The notes beneath the pieces are model-generated. The model was given only the letters and a program-made list of their open reading frames with translations. It ran no database searches and was not told where the DNA came from. The translations under genes and the position numbers were made by a program. DNA of 43,887 bases, taken from IMG/VR virus record IMGVR_UViG_3300042308_000549, positions 1-43,887 of that record; one strand, 5' to 3'. Positions 30,089-40,249 of this stretch are shown here, one piece after another (within the stretch, counting starts at the first letter, position 1; the number at the start of each line of letters is the position of its first letter). The stretch is from a virus.

Positions 30089-32095
30089 TTAGTTCACGAT
30101 ATTGTAGTTCCAGTATTTCTCTTGGCAACACAAAAATGGTTCGCACTCTTGATTTTCTTCTGGGCAGTCACCAATCGGAGAGTCATCGTTGTTCTTGATG
30201 TTCGCCATTAACCTTACTCGGTCAACTGTAGCTGCTCCGGTTAGGTTTACTTTGATCTGGAATTCTGATCCTTCTACCGATGGGATACCTGCCAAATCAT
30301 TACACTCGCTTGGGTCTGGTGTGTTAAACTTGTAGCGTTTGTAGCGATTACCGCCCCGTTGTGGGAAGCATTCAGTTACTACTGGTGAACATGGGTTGCA
30401 ACCAAATGTCGTAGGCACTTTCAGTTGTGACCAGCATGGATTGGAGTCAGCGCGGAAATCGACATAGCTATCTACTTCCCCTTTAATCTCACTCATCCAC
30501 ATTTCTCCACCAGTAATCTTTTTGCGGAGGAACTTGTTTGTAGCCCCACTTCGGTTGAAGTCATACCTGCCAGTTGTGAAGAAGGATTCAATCTGCCTTG
30601 TTCCATTAGGGCCGTAGTCGTCGCCTTGGCTATCTGTGAACTCGTAGAGGCGGTTCTTATTGTCTTTGTCGAATGAGAATCCGAATCCCCGCTTTTCGCC
30701 TTGGATCAGTGCAGTTAGAAGTTGAGTTGGTCTGATGCCTGTCCATACTCCATTCCAGCGGAACTGAAGTTGTGCGTCCGGTGCTGGCGTTGAGGATTGG
30801 TCGAGGTCGAGAACTACCATGCCCCGATGAAACCTGTTCAGTCCTTCTACTCCTTCTGCTCGGTAGGTCTGCGGTGCAACTGTATTGATGAGGTAGTTGT
30901 TGAAGAAGATAGTCGAAGCGAATTGCTTCATCCACGGGGTATCATTTGATACCCACTTGTTCACATCCCTTGATAGTTTACGAAGGGAGAAGTATCTATT
31001 GAACTCGGATTGAGTATTGGAATAGAACGCCCAACCATCATGTGATCTGAACCAAAGTTCGGAGTTTACCAATGCAAGATTGGGGCTAGTGCATCCACGC
31101 CCAAGAAGTGAGATACGCTGGATGTTCGATGTGTTCCATTGTGATCTTGGTAGAGAGACATCCATTGAGAATGCTCCGTTCCCTGTAAGGACTACAAGCT
31201 GACCTTGGCCGCGAAGGTTGTAGCCTAACTCTGGCATTACCTTCATTCCTGTAATGTTTCCCATCATTGCTGGAGTCGAGAACGCCCCGCCTTCTGCCCA
31301 GTATCCAATCTCCGTGAAGTTCTCTGTATTCTTGGTGTCGGTAAAACCACCACCATAGATAATGTCAGAAGCGTAAATTTGGTTGAACCTATCAGATACG
31401 AATACTCGCCCGAAGGCATACTCCATGATCGTTCCAATCGGCATCTTTTTTAGATAAGGGTTGAGTCTATAGGCAGGTAGCTTAACTGTTCCTGTCCCTG
31501 TTCCCCTTTGAGTGTCTGTAATAACTGCTGTAAACTTAACTCCAATCGTATTGGATGGCGCACCGATCAAAGTGAAGTTCGTAGTTCCGACTGAAACTAT
31601 CTCGCAGAAGTCTCCGTTCTGTATTTCGCTTGCTGTCAGCGTTCCTAATACCCCATCCCATGCTATGGCATTCTGGTAGCCATTTTGGATATACGCCCGA
31701 TCTTCAGCTTGCACGAAGAATGTGTGCATCATGCCCGGATCGTTACCTTCGATGATCTTATAGGCGAACGCTCGGTTGTTTACCATCTTTAGAAAGTAGA
31801 TGATCCCCGATACCGATAGCAGGATACCATCGCTCGTTCGCAAGTTGGTAGAGCGATATGGATACGCACCTTGGAAGTTGCCACCAAGAATATCGTTAAC
31901 GATAGTATCGGCTTCTCCGTCACCAACGAGAATCGGGATGTTCCGAATGCTTGGTCTTGTTCGGTTGATGCCGCCTCGGAATGTTCTATTTACCGACTCT
32001 GATACTACAGACTCCGGTAAATACGATGGATGAGTATCTGCGTCTTGCGCGATGATACTTGTGAATCCATCAAAGACTGATCCTTCCGCTGGCAT
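30089..32095 (-). CDS. Putative tail nozzle / beta-propeller-like structural protein
   Basis: 668 residues, almost all beta. It begins GSVFDGFTSIIAQDADTHPS and has repeated blades with W-x-F and GRVFVSDRFNQIYASDI, and LGYNLRGQGQLVVLTGNGAF patterns. Length and position, beside the adaptor, resemble podovirus nozzle (tail tubular B) proteins. Residues about 155-205 (GDFCEIVSVGTTNFTLIGAP, GVKFTAVITDTQRGTGTG) form an insertion module that recurs in many phage proteins. The C-terminus is Cys-rich (CPEENQECEPFLCCQEKYW). A palindrome copy lies near its start. Confidence 0.6.
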   Translation of the reverse strand: MPAEGSVFDGFTSIIAQDADTHPSYLPESVVSESVNRTFRGGINRTRPSIRNIPILVGDGEADTIVNDILGGNFQGAYPYRSTNLRTSDGILLSVSGIIYFLKMVNNRAFAYKIIEGNDPGMMHTFFVQAEDRAYIQNGYQNAIAWDGVLGTLTASEIQNGDFCEIVSVGTTNFTLIGAPSNTIGVKFTAVITDTQRGTGTGTVKLPAYRLNPYLKKMPIGTIMEYAFGRVFVSDRFNQIYASDIIYGGGFTDTKNTENFTEIGYWAEGGAFSTPAMMGNITGMKVMPELGYNLRGQGQLVVLTGNGAFSMDVSLPRSQWNTSNIQRISLLGRGCTSPNLALVNSELWFRSHDGWAFYSNTQSEFNRYFSLRKLSRDVNKWVSNDTPWMKQFASTIFFNNYLINTVAPQTYRAEGVEGLNRFHRGMVVLDLDQSSTPAPDAQLQFRWNGVWTGIRPTQLLTALIQGEKRGFGFSFDKDNKNRLYEFTDSQGDDYGPNGTRQIESFFTTGRYDFNRSGATNKFLRKKITGGEMWMSEIKGEVDSYVDFRADSNPCWSQLKVPTTFGCNPCSPVVTECFPQRGGNRYKRYKFNTPDPSECNDLAGIPSVEGSEFQIKVNLTGAATVDRVRLMANIKNNDDSPIGDCPEENQECEPFLCCQEKYWNYNIVN
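31890..31905. repeat. Palindrome site 13 (ATATCGTTAACGATAG)
   Basis: Two outer mismatches but a perfect ATCGTTAACGAT core; inside the nozzle-like gene (encodes TIVNDI). Confidence 0.75.
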
Positions 32096-32910
32096 TATGC
32101 GTTGACACTCTTGATTACGATAAAGCGCAATGTCAGTGCTTCAGACAAACTTCCTGCGGTGATATTGCGGATTACGATGTTCGCATTGCCTGCCGCTGGA
32201 GCTACCGCAAAGTTGTATGCACCAAGCGTTCCTCCAGAGATGTGACTTACCACAACGATGTCCGTAGCTTCGATAACTGAATTGCTCAAGTTAAAGGTAA
32301 CGGCAGTAGCGGATGCGAGGGCAGCGTTATCGGTTACGATAATTCCAGTAGGACGATTCAGCGTAACAGAGTTTGTCTTTGCTCCTGCGCCTTGGGTAAT
32401 CGTTCCACCTGCACCAGTATTGTATCCAATCTTGGATGAGTTACCATTAGCGAGGATCGTGCTGCTGGAAGTAATCGCGGCAGTCGATGTCGCTCCGCTC
32501 ACGCTCAATGATCCAGTAGATGTTGCACCAGAAACAGTCAGCGACGATGCTGTAATAGCAAGCGTTGGAGAAAGTGAACCTACAGTCAATGCTCCAGTAG
32601 TAGTCAATGGCTGGCTACCAAGATCAACTGGGCCAGATTGAAGGACACTATTAAGCGTAGCAAACTCTACAAGACCCGTTGAATCTTTTCTCAATACAGT
32701 TCCGCTCGCTCCGTTTGTCCAAGTCAAATTACCAGCACCATCAGTCTTCAAGACCTGTTGTGCAACCGGAGTTTGAATCGTTTTCTGACAAGCGGCAGAG
32801 TCTTCTACTACCAATCGTTTACCATTGGCAGTTGTTTCGAGTGGTTCACACAACAACGGAAACTCCGTATCGCATGGTGGGCAAGGTGTGCAAGGTGTGC
32901 AGAGGCTCAT
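32095..32910 (-). CDS. Putative tail fibre protein
   Basis: 271 residues. A Cys/Pro N-terminus (MSLCTPCTPCPPCDTEFPLL) is followed by a stretch common in phage fibres (VLKTDGAGNLTWTNGASGTV), then Ser/Thr/Ala repeats (SLTVSGATSTGSLSVSGATS) typical of a beta-prism or shaft, and a beta-rich head (NIVIRNITAGSLSEALTLRF). It shares one base with the next gene (TAATG). The Cys-Pro N-terminus probably anchors it to the tail. A palindrome copy lies at 32327. Confidence 0.7.
   Translation of the reverse strand: MSLCTPCTPCPPCDTEFPLLCEPLETTANGKRLVVEDSAACQKTIQTPVAQQVLKTDGAGNLTWTNGASGTVLRKDSTGLVEFATLNSVLQSGPVDLGSQPLTTTGALTVGSLSPTLAITASSLTVSGATSTGSLSVSGATSTAAITSSSTILANGNSSKIGYNTGAGGTITQGAGAKTNSVTLNRPTGIIVTDNAALASATAVTFNLSNSVIEATDIVVVSHISGGTLGAYNFAVAPAAGNANIVIRNITAGSLSEALTLRFIVIKSVNA
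32327..32342. repeat. Palindrome site 14 (TTATCGGTTACGATAA)
   Basis: Exact match to the arms, inside the fibre gene (encodes IIVTDN), only 437 bp from site 13, the closest pair in the window. Confidence 0.9.
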
Positions 32911-32932
32911 AGTGATGCTTTAATGTTTGCGC

Positions 32933-33127
32933 TCATAGTGTATTTGATAAATTCAATTCGGCATTGATTTCTTCAATGTCTTTAACCAATTCAATGCCAT
33001 TTTCGTCATCTGGATTTTTTTTATAGATATTGTATCCATCTGGAATTTCGATTACATTCCATCCATCTGTATTTGGATGATCGTCTCTACATACTACTTT
33101 TACATTGTCTTTAAATAATATTTTCAT
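32933..33127 (-). CDS. Small hypothetical protein (64 aa)
   Basis: Start at 33127 (MKILFKDNVKVVCRDDHPNT). It has WNVIEIPDGYNIYKKNP and a helical acidic end. The gene follows the beta-helix spike gene by 2 nt and is AT-rich like it, so the two probably travelled together. Small proteins after spike genes can be chaperones, but no motif shows this. Confidence 0.6.
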   Translation of the reverse strand: MKILFKDNVKVVCRDDHPNTDGWNVIEIPDGYNIYKKNPDDENGIELVKDIEEINAELNLSNTL

Positions 33128-33129
33128 AA

Positions 33130-35274
33130 TTAAATTTGAGACCAAGTTGATCCACCATCTTGTGAAAGATATGCTTTAGCCCCAGAGGATATTGTTTCAA
33201 CTCCTGTAATAATTCCTGTTTTATACACCCTTCCATTTCCCCAGAATGCAGGAACATTGGTATATGCAACTGCAGTTGTTGATGGAGTTTCAAAATTGCA
33301 TCCGCATAGGATATTAGATAGATTAATTGGCAAAGTTACCCTATTTCCACCAATAGCTGACGGGCTTGATCCGATATGATTATCTTTTACAGATATGCTA
33401 GATGTATATGCAAATGGTTGGGCATTGTATAATGCTCCTCCGCTTGTTACAATTACATCTCTACCAGAATCTGTATAGATAAAATTGTTGCTTATATTCC
33501 AAAACCATTTTCCTACAAAATCACTATTATCTGTTATTGCAACACTTAATATTCCAGCAGAGCAAGATATTTTGTTTTCTGATATGTCTAACAGATTTCT
33601 TCCAGTAAACGAGGCCAAAGTTGCATTTCCAGATAGGTATATAAATCTTGCAACTGACGCATTCACAGCTGTTCCAGTAAGCGTCATTGGTTCGTCTGTG
33701 GAAAAGGTATTGTTTTTTACAATATAATTTACATTTGCCTGTGGAGTATTGTCGCTATAAACAATTACGCCATATGCAACTCTTTTTGTAGTATAGAAAT
33801 CGTTGTTTTCAAAACGAGATGTGAAAGTTTCATTTGTTTCCCATACTTCTGAAGGATATTGAAGCGTAGCTACTGAAAATGAAGAGCCTCCAGACCAATT
33901 GGCTAAAGACTGGAATTTGTTATATGCTATTGTGGCCGATGCCACTTGACTATCAATAAATTTAAAATTATCAATTAAAGTGTGAGTTGGGTCTGTTAAT
34001 GAAAATATATTGTTTTCGACAACTGTATTTCCACTAGTTTGTAACTTTACTCCCCTTCCTTCTGTATTTATGATTCTATTATTGATAATAGTTGTTGCGC
34101 CTTGCCTATAATATCTACTTGATCCATCAAGATAACTAAAGACAACAATTCCATCTGCATCTACTGGACTGCTTGCCATTCCGTGACGCACAGAATTTAT
34201 TATATTGTTTTGAATTAATACACTGACAATATCATCAACTACTATTCCTTGTGAGGCCCTGTCTGCCTGCCCGTCTCTTGTTACACCAAATATCCTGCAA
34301 TTTGTTATTGCACAGGTATAACCAAGTGGTGAACTAACAAATATACCAAATGCGCTTGATGATGCTCCCGTGACGCATTTCGCGTCATTTACTTCACAAT
34401 TGTCAATTAAGATAGATTCTGAAGCATTGTTTGATCTAACAACAATCCCAGCAGCTACTTTATTATTGCAGTTTATTGTAATGTCTCTAACGATACAAAC
34501 AACAAGAGTTGATGGGAAGATGTATATCCCATAATTAGTAAATGTTGTCGGTTGACAATCTATAATTGTTCCTGCTTCTCCTAAAAGCTGAATAGATATG
34601 GTATCAACAACTGCTGTCCCGATATAATCTGTAATTTTATATTTACCTGATGGAAAATATACTGTTCCACTTTTCCTTGTAGCAATTAGACCGATTGCTT
34701 GATTTATATTTGATGTGCAATCAAATGTTGATGTGCCTGCTTTGATGGCAGCGTGTTCTGATTCTGGAATAAAATCCAACACATTCACCATATCAGCAAA
34801 CCTATTTGCCAATGTCCTTGCCGTAGTCGATCCGGTAGATAAAAATGGAGTTGTCTCGTTAAAGTTTGTCCTTATCCATGTCGATCCGTTATATGCCCAC
34901 AAGTTATTTGATCCCGTATTCCAATATAGATTTCCTAATTGTAATGGAAGTCCTTGATTGTTTAATGTTGGAGCAACAGAAAAACCTCCGAGATAAATTT
35001 CATCATCATCTATTGCTGTCCATGATGTTCCATTCCAAACAAACAAAATGTTACTTACAGTATTAAAATACAAGGCTCCTTCTTGTAGAGGCTGACCTTC
35101 ATTGTCAGTAGTTGGAGCTGTATCTTTTGCGCCAAGATAAATTCTTGTAAATTCATCTAAACTGTATTTTGCGATACGAGCGTAGTAAGCTGCACGATCT
35201 GCAATCGCATTCATTGCCGCCTCACTTGGGCCACACGGATTGCATTTAGAACTTCTGGAATTTCCGCAACTCAT
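33130..35274 (-). CDS. Tail spike with pectate-lyase-like beta-helix
   Basis: 714 residues from the ATG at 35274 (MSCGNSRSSKCNPCG). Residues 60-150 hold two copies of a tail-anchor module (EGALYFNTVSNILFVWNGTS and LGNLYWNTGSNNLWAYNGST). Then comes FADMVNVLDFIPESEHAAIK, with TVYFPSGKYKITDYI as the typical start of a phage pectate-lyase domain, and a long right-handed beta-helix with repeating N-N-x-I rungs (NIINSVRHGM, TIINNRIINTEGRGVKL). Such spikes bind or cleave host polysaccharide. The gene is far more AT-rich than its neighbours, suggesting recent exchange. A start at 35310 would place a palindrome inside the coding region and is less likely. Confidence 0.85.
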   Translation of the reverse strand: MSCGNSRSSKCNPCGPSEAAMNAIADRAAYYARIAKYSLDEFTRIYLGAKDTAPTTDNEGQPLQEGALYFNTVSNILFVWNGTSWTAIDDDEIYLGGFSVAPTLNNQGLPLQLGNLYWNTGSNNLWAYNGSTWIRTNFNETTPFLSTGSTTARTLANRFADMVNVLDFIPESEHAAIKAGTSTFDCTSNINQAIGLIATRKSGTVYFPSGKYKITDYIGTAVVDTISIQLLGEAGTIIDCQPTTFTNYGIYIFPSTLVVCIVRDITINCNNKVAAGIVVRSNNASESILIDNCEVNDAKCVTGASSSAFGIFVSSPLGYTCAITNCRIFGVTRDGQADRASQGIVVDDIVSVLIQNNIINSVRHGMASSPVDADGIVVFSYLDGSSRYYRQGATTIINNRIINTEGRGVKLQTSGNTVVENNIFSLTDPTHTLIDNFKFIDSQVASATIAYNKFQSLANWSGGSSFSVATLQYPSEVWETNETFTSRFENNDFYTTKRVAYGVIVYSDNTPQANVNYIVKNNTFSTDEPMTLTGTAVNASVARFIYLSGNATLASFTGRNLLDISENKISCSAGILSVAITDNSDFVGKWFWNISNNFIYTDSGRDVIVTSGGALYNAQPFAYTSSISVKDNHIGSSPSAIGGNRVTLPINLSNILCGCNFETPSTTAVAYTNVPAFWGNGRVYKTGIITGVETISSGAKAYLSQDGGSTWSQI

Positions 35275-35278
35275 AGTT

Positions 35279-35294
35279 TTATCGTTAACGATAG
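35279..35294. repeat. Palindrome site 15 (TTATCGTTAACGATAG)
   Basis: One mismatch at the last base. It is 4 nt before the preferred spike start (35274) and 10 bp downstream of a TTGACA on the minus strand (35310-35305), so it would overlap the spacer or -10 of that possible promoter. Confidence 0.85.
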
Positions 35295-35333
35295 TTAAAG
35301 TTTCTGTCAAGCGTTTTTGTGTCTTGTAAAGAT

Positions 35334-35756
35334 TTATGCAGATAGCGCATTGAAGGCATCAATGACTGTCTCCGAGAATCCGTATGGAGCATTTCCCCAG
35401 CTCTCTTTCGGCGATTCATCTTGGACGAACTCTGCTAGAATTGCATCCGTCCATTCACGCACAGTATCAAGTTTTACTGATGATTTGCCAGCAACGATCA
35501 GCTTTCCTTGCAAGTCAAGCAATGTGACTAATTGCGTTGAGCCATAACCTTCTTTCTCCAGCCATTGATTTGCTGTATATGTTTGAGTAGGTGGAGTGAT
35601 CCAGCATCCATCTCCCCATATTGCGTTTGGCGATGGTTGCGGAGGAGTTAATTCATACTCATTGAGTTTTGGATTACTCGTCTCAACCCAAATATCAATC
35701 GTTTCTTGAGCGATGTCTTTGCGTTCAAATGTTATTTTGTCGAAATAGTTAGGCAT
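35334..35756 (-). CDS. Hypothetical tail-region protein (140 aa)
   Basis: The product has a beta N-terminal half (ITFERKDIAQETIDIWVETS), a central segment WGDGCWITPPTQTYTANQWL and a helical end (REWTDAILAEFVQDESPKES). It overlaps the LamG gene by 8 nt. No family is recognised. Position between fibre genes suggests a fibre accessory or a tail-tip component. Confidence 0.6.
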   Translation of the reverse strand: MPNYFDKITFERKDIAQETIDIWVETSNPKLNEYELTPPQPSPNAIWGDGCWITPPTQTYTANQWLEKEGYGSTQLVTLLDLQGKLIVAGKSSVKLDTVREWTDAILAEFVQDESPKESWGNAPYGFSETVIDAFNALSA

Positions 35757-36387
35757 AGACTCTTGGATGGTTGGCGACGGTTGCGCCGTTGTTGTTGGTG
35801 ATGGTCAATCCGCCTTTTTGGTCGATGAGGTCGCGGACGAGGGGGGCGTAGAAGACGAGAGACTGCGGGCGCACCTTGTCGCAGGTCATGCCGTCTGCGA
35901 GGGATGCTACTTCGGCGGCGGTAAGGGCAGCGTTCCAGATGCCGACTTCGGCGATGAGGCCGGGCATAAATCCGGTGCCGTTAGGGAATCCAGATAACCG
36001 TTGAGTTCCGATAGATGCTTGGTTCAAGCCTGTAAGAGCTTGGCTGGATGTATTTGTTCGACTGCTTCCGCCATTAAGATAGACAGTTCGCAATATGGAT
36101 GACGAAGCTACTCCGCAAGCGTGCATCCAAGTGTTTGCGGTAAAACCAGAAGTTGTATCTGCATTCGCCGTTCCGTTAATTTGGAAACGGATGGGATCAC
36201 CTGCAATATCTCCCCGTCCAATTAAAGTTATTCTACTTGTTGACGCGCTATTATTTACGCAAATCAAAGGAACTTCAGAGGTAATATTTGTAGCATTAAA
36301 CCAGCACGCCATAGTCAAAGGCACATCGGTAACAACGGCAGACGGCAGGCTCAAAAATTGATTAGTTCCGTTGAAATTGTAAGCCAT
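35749..36387 (-). CDS. LamG / concanavalin-A-like receptor-binding protein
   Basis: 212 residues, the complete jelly-roll pattern of a LamG/concanavalin-like domain: YNFNGTNQFLSLPSAV, PLTMACWFNATN, NTWMHACGVASS, TVYLNGGSSR, LIAEVGIWNAALTAAEVASL. These domains bind carbohydrate. The C-terminus PQSLVFYAPLVRDLIDQKGG is common after phage LamG units. It follows the collagen-like gene by 1 nt and probably forms the tip of that fibre. Confidence 0.82.
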   Translation of the reverse strand: MAYNFNGTNQFLSLPSAVVTDVPLTMACWFNATNITSEVPLICVNNSASTSRITLIGRGDIAGDPIRFQINGTANADTTSGFTANTWMHACGVASSSILRTVYLNGGSSRTNTSSQALTGLNQASIGTQRLSGFPNGTGFMPGLIAEVGIWNAALTAAEVASLADGMTCDKVRPQSLVFYAPLVRDLIDQKGGLTITNNNGATVANHPRVYA

Positions 36388-36388
36388 A

Positions 36389-37705
<1,317 letters not shown>

Positions 37706-37710
37706 ATGGA

Positions 37711-37726
37711 TTATCGTTTACGATAA
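37711..37726. repeat. Palindrome site 16 (TTATCGTTTACGATAA)
   Basis: Exact copy 5 nt before the ATG of the collagen-like gene; identical to site 17, which is 5 nt before another virion gene. Confidence 0.92.
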
Positions 37727-37739
37727 TTGAGTATCTAAT

Positions 37740-38282
37740 TCAAGCGTTTTCCACCAATAGATATGGAATCGTCTTCTGGTTGTATCTACTCATCTCCGAG
37801 TAGACTAGATTTATGAACCCGTCCCATTGCGGCGGGTAGATCGTCTGACAGCCGAGACTGCTGGTAGTGTTATATCCTCCCTTATGGATGTTTATCGCAG
37901 TCCCCATCGAATCACCTTCACCATCTCGCGTAACAGGGAGTTGTTCTTTTGCGTTAGCAGGTCGTAACGCTGGGTAGCCACCTCCGGGTTTAGAGATACC
38001 ATGATTGCCTTTACGAAAGCGATGCACACCAGTTTTAAGCACCGCAATGCCTTTCTTAAAAACTGATGGATCAGTATTAGCGTTAAACGTAGCATGAACG
38101 CTTGGTGATATAAGAATGATCGCATCGTCGTAGATACCTCTGTCGTTCTTTCCTTTTGCTCCCATTGAATCGAGGTAGTATCCACGAATCCCGACCAAGC
38201 AAGCCAAGTCTTCGATACCCGCTTTGATTACCATTGCGAGTGTCTTTTCCTTGGCCTGCTGTGGTCTGGAGTGGGGAATCAT
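37740..38282 (-). CDS. Putative endolysin with L,D-transpeptidase (YkuD)-like active site
   Basis: 180 residues from the ATG at 38282 (MIPHSRPQQAKEKTLAMVIK), overlapping the holin-like stop; longer in-frame starts lie in that gene's other frames. The conserved part runs ISPSVHATFNANTDPS, VLKTGVHRFRKGNHG and GTAINIHKGGYNTTSSLGCQ. The H-x-G...S-x-GC spacing recalls the YkuD catalytic His and Cys. With the holin- and spanin-like genes just upstream, a peptidoglycan-acting lysis enzyme is likely, though whether it cuts or transfers is unknown. Confidence 0.6.
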   Translation of the reverse strand: MIPHSRPQQAKEKTLAMVIKAGIEDLACLVGIRGYYLDSMGAKGKNDRGIYDDAIILISPSVHATFNANTDPSVFKKGIAVLKTGVHRFRKGNHGISKPGGGYPALRPANAKEQLPVTRDGEGDSMGTAINIHKGGYNTTSSLGCQTIYPPQWDGFINLVYSEMSRYNQKTIPYLLVENA

Positions 38283-38452
38283 TTTCCTTTGCGGATAACG
38301 TTGATGAGTCCTACGAGTCCTAGCCCCGCGACGATAATGGACTCTTGAAGCTCTGGCTCCAGCTTCACTCCTGCCGCAGTAGCGATTAAGATCAATCCGC
38401 GCCATGTGCTGTTCTCTGATAGCCGTTCTAATAGTATATTTACGATTTTCAT
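38279..38452 (-). CDS. Holin-like small membrane protein (57 aa)
   Basis: MKIVNILLERLSENSTWRGL is followed by hydrophobic segments ILIATAAGVKL and SIIVAGLGLVGLINVI and a basic tail (RKGK). The STWRG start, ELQES loop and GL-LVGLI-V-RK end match a common class of small phage holins. It would permeabilise the inner membrane at lysis. ATGA overlaps link it to both neighbours. A longer frame to 38533 crosses the previous gene. Confidence 0.7.
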   Translation of the reverse strand: MKIVNILLERLSENSTWRGLILIATAAGVKLEPELQESIIVAGLGLVGLINVIRKGK

Positions 38453-38607
38453 TTTTTTGTTCCTGTTGGTTTTGGTAGCTCGTATGTGAACCGACCATAT
38501 TGTGTTTCTAGGGAGATTCCAAGTGTAGTGCATCCGGTTAGGAATGCCAGTGCAAGAAATGCAAACGAAATTAAGATTAACCCAAGTGCCATTTGTTTTG
38601 CGCTCAT
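38449..38607 (-). CDS. Small lipoprotein, candidate outer spanin (52 aa)
   Basis: The product has a signal peptide and lipobox (LISFAFLALAFLTGC) with Cys near position 26, then a short mature region (TTLGISLETQYGRFTYELPK, PTGTKK). The size, lipobox and Pro-containing tail, inside a holin/lysin group, suggest an Rz1-type outer-membrane spanin, although no inner-membrane Rz partner is obvious. ATG at 38607 overlaps the previous stop. Confidence 0.6.
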   Translation of the reverse strand: MSAKQMALGLILISFAFLALAFLTGCTTLGISLETQYGRFTYELPKPTGTKK

Positions 38608-38780
38608 TTTTTCATTATTTGTTTGGTCATATAGACGCAGGTTAGCACACCAGCGATTATACTGATGATTCCTCCCGCTATTCTAATAGACGCTTCTATT
38701 TCCGGTAGCATACTTACTATAAATCCTGTGGTCGAAATGATCGTTCCAAATATTCCATGAGTTGTTGTATTATCGTTCAT
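38604..38780 (-). CDS. Small two-helix membrane protein, lysis-associated (58 aa)
   Basis: A polar start (MNDNTTTHG) precedes two hydrophobic segments (IFGTIISTTGFIVSMLP and IRIAGGIISIIAGVLTCVYM) and a basic end (TKQIMKK). This is a class II holin-like layout, so it may be the holin, an antiholin or an Rz-like partner for the lipoprotein. ATG at 38780 overlaps the esterase stop. The first codons contain half of the dispersed palindrome (AACGATAA). Confidence 0.6.
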   Translation of the reverse strand: MNDNTTTHGIFGTIISTTGFIVSMLPEIEASIRIAGGIISIIAGVLTCVYMTKQIMKK

Positions 38781-40249
38781 ATGTTGTTAGGTATGAATGC
38801 GGCCTGTTTTGAGCAAACGATAATTGTAGATGAATATGTTATTTGTGCATAAGCGAAAACATAACGAGTTCCATCTGAATATGGAAATTGTGCGCTCCAC
38901 GTTCCATCCCCATTGTTTGTTGTCGTTGCAGTAATCCATGTCCTAGCTAGAGAATCTGCTGTTACTAGAGCATAGTAAAACTGAACTGCTGTTACATCTG
39001 CTGGTTGAGAAGGAGAAACTGTTGCCTTTGCAGTTCCAATTGAAACAATACTGGGAATTGTATTAGGATTAGAAGGCCAAGTAATTGCAGAACCTTTTAG
39101 ATACTTGTCAAACCACAAGCGGACATTCTGCTCAAATCCAGAAATGTCATGCGAGGCATTAGCCTTAAAAGCATAGCTTCCTTGGACTGGAGTTATTTCA
39201 AAGTTGCGGAATCCTCGATCAAATTGACCATGAAAGTCATTCGTTGACATCATCCACAACATTGGGTTCCTAGCGTATTTTGCGTAGGCTTGGCATTCCA
39301 GAGTTGAGATATAAAGATTATTTCCGTCTGAAAACGGAGGCTCCGAATATGGAATGTTATACAACCAAACGGAGTTTGTTTTCCAATAATGAATCCATCC
39401 ATTCCCATATTGAGCCACACAACATTTAATATCTGGGTCGATATTCATGTTGTAAGCAATCTGACCACCCCAGCTATTCCCGTAGAAACCGATCTTAGTA
39501 ATGTCAATGTCAGCGGTTAGAGTTTTGGTATACGCAAGAACCCTACGAGGCATTGCGAACCAGTAATACATATCTTGGTTGCGGACATCCTCAATAGTCG
39601 CAACAGACGATTGACTAGCATAGTTCGAGTTGGGATTCGTTACTTGGTTCAGTCGATTCAATGCCGCTGGGTAAAGCGTCATTAAAGTAGATGGATAACT
39701 ATATGTTCCATTGAATGTTCCACGCCAATCGTATTGAATTACTGCATAGCCCAGATTTGCGTAGGTTGTAAAATCATCGACGGATGCACCCCAGCCATTT
39801 GAGAAAATAAAACAAGGAAGGTTGCCAAATCCGCGAAGCGATGACTTAACTTGATATTTAACATAGATGCGAATCAAGTATCCATTGATAGTGCAATCAA
39901 TGAAAGAATTTTGCGTGAATACTCCATTCAATGTTGATGCTCCAATAATCGTTTCATTGAACGCCCCAGTATTGGGATTGTAGTTGTTGTAAAGAGAACC
40001 AACATCCCAGACGCTCAAAGGGTTCGGGGTTACTGGCGTATTAGTGTCAGTCCTAATCCAACTTCCATTCGCAGCATAGGCAATCGCCTGATTGTTTACA
40101 CCCTGTTTTCCAAAGCCTGTTCCATCCGTGCAATAGACTTGCGTTCCATTTGAAGAAGAAACAGAAAGTTCATTAACTGGCAGTTGGACTAAACCTCCCG
40201 TTGTGGCATAGTCTAATTTGCGTGTAAATGGATTGAACTTAAACCCCAT
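38777..40249 (-). CDS. Tail spike with serine-hydrolase (esterase-like) domain
   Basis: 490 residues from the ATG at 40249 (MGFKFNPFTRKLDYATTGGL). The N-terminus shares the FNPFT-KLD anchor with the collagen-like protein at 40405. Residues 100-420 form an alpha/beta hydrolase: FSNGWGASVDDFTTYANLGY, AVIQYDWRG, then the nucleophile elbow GFYGNSWGGQIAYN, STNDFHGQFD (acid candidate) and ANASHD (His candidate). It resembles acetyl-xylan-esterase or S9-type hydrolases. The C-terminal 90 residues are a beta domain. A tail protein of this type would remove acyl groups from surface glycans. An upstream start at 40282 adds residues unlike the anchor. Confidence 0.75.
   Translation of the reverse strand: MGFKFNPFTRKLDYATTGGLVQLPVNELSVSSSNGTQVYCTDGTGFGKQGVNNQAIAYAANGSWIRTDTNTPVTPNPLSVWDVGSLYNNYNPNTGAFNETIIGASTLNGVFTQNSFIDCTINGYLIRIYVKYQVKSSLRGFGNLPCFIFSNGWGASVDDFTTYANLGYAVIQYDWRGTFNGTYSYPSTLMTLYPAALNRLNQVTNPNSNYASQSSVATIEDVRNQDMYYWFAMPRRVLAYTKTLTADIDITKIGFYGNSWGGQIAYNMNIDPDIKCCVAQYGNGWIHYWKTNSVWLYNIPYSEPPFSDGNNLYISTLECQAYAKYARNPMLWMMSTNDFHGQFDRGFRNFEITPVQGSYAFKANASHDISGFEQNVRLWFDKYLKGSAITWPSNPNTIPSIVSIGTAKATVSPSQPADVTAVQFYYALVTADSLARTWITATTTNNGDGTWSAQFPYSDGTRYVFAYAQITYSSTIIVCSKQAAFIPNNI

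Noticed and set aside
35275-35310. Upstream start for the beta-helix spike
   Set aside because: The extra 12 residues are coded by promoter-like and palindrome sequence; other virion genes have the palindrome upstream of the start.
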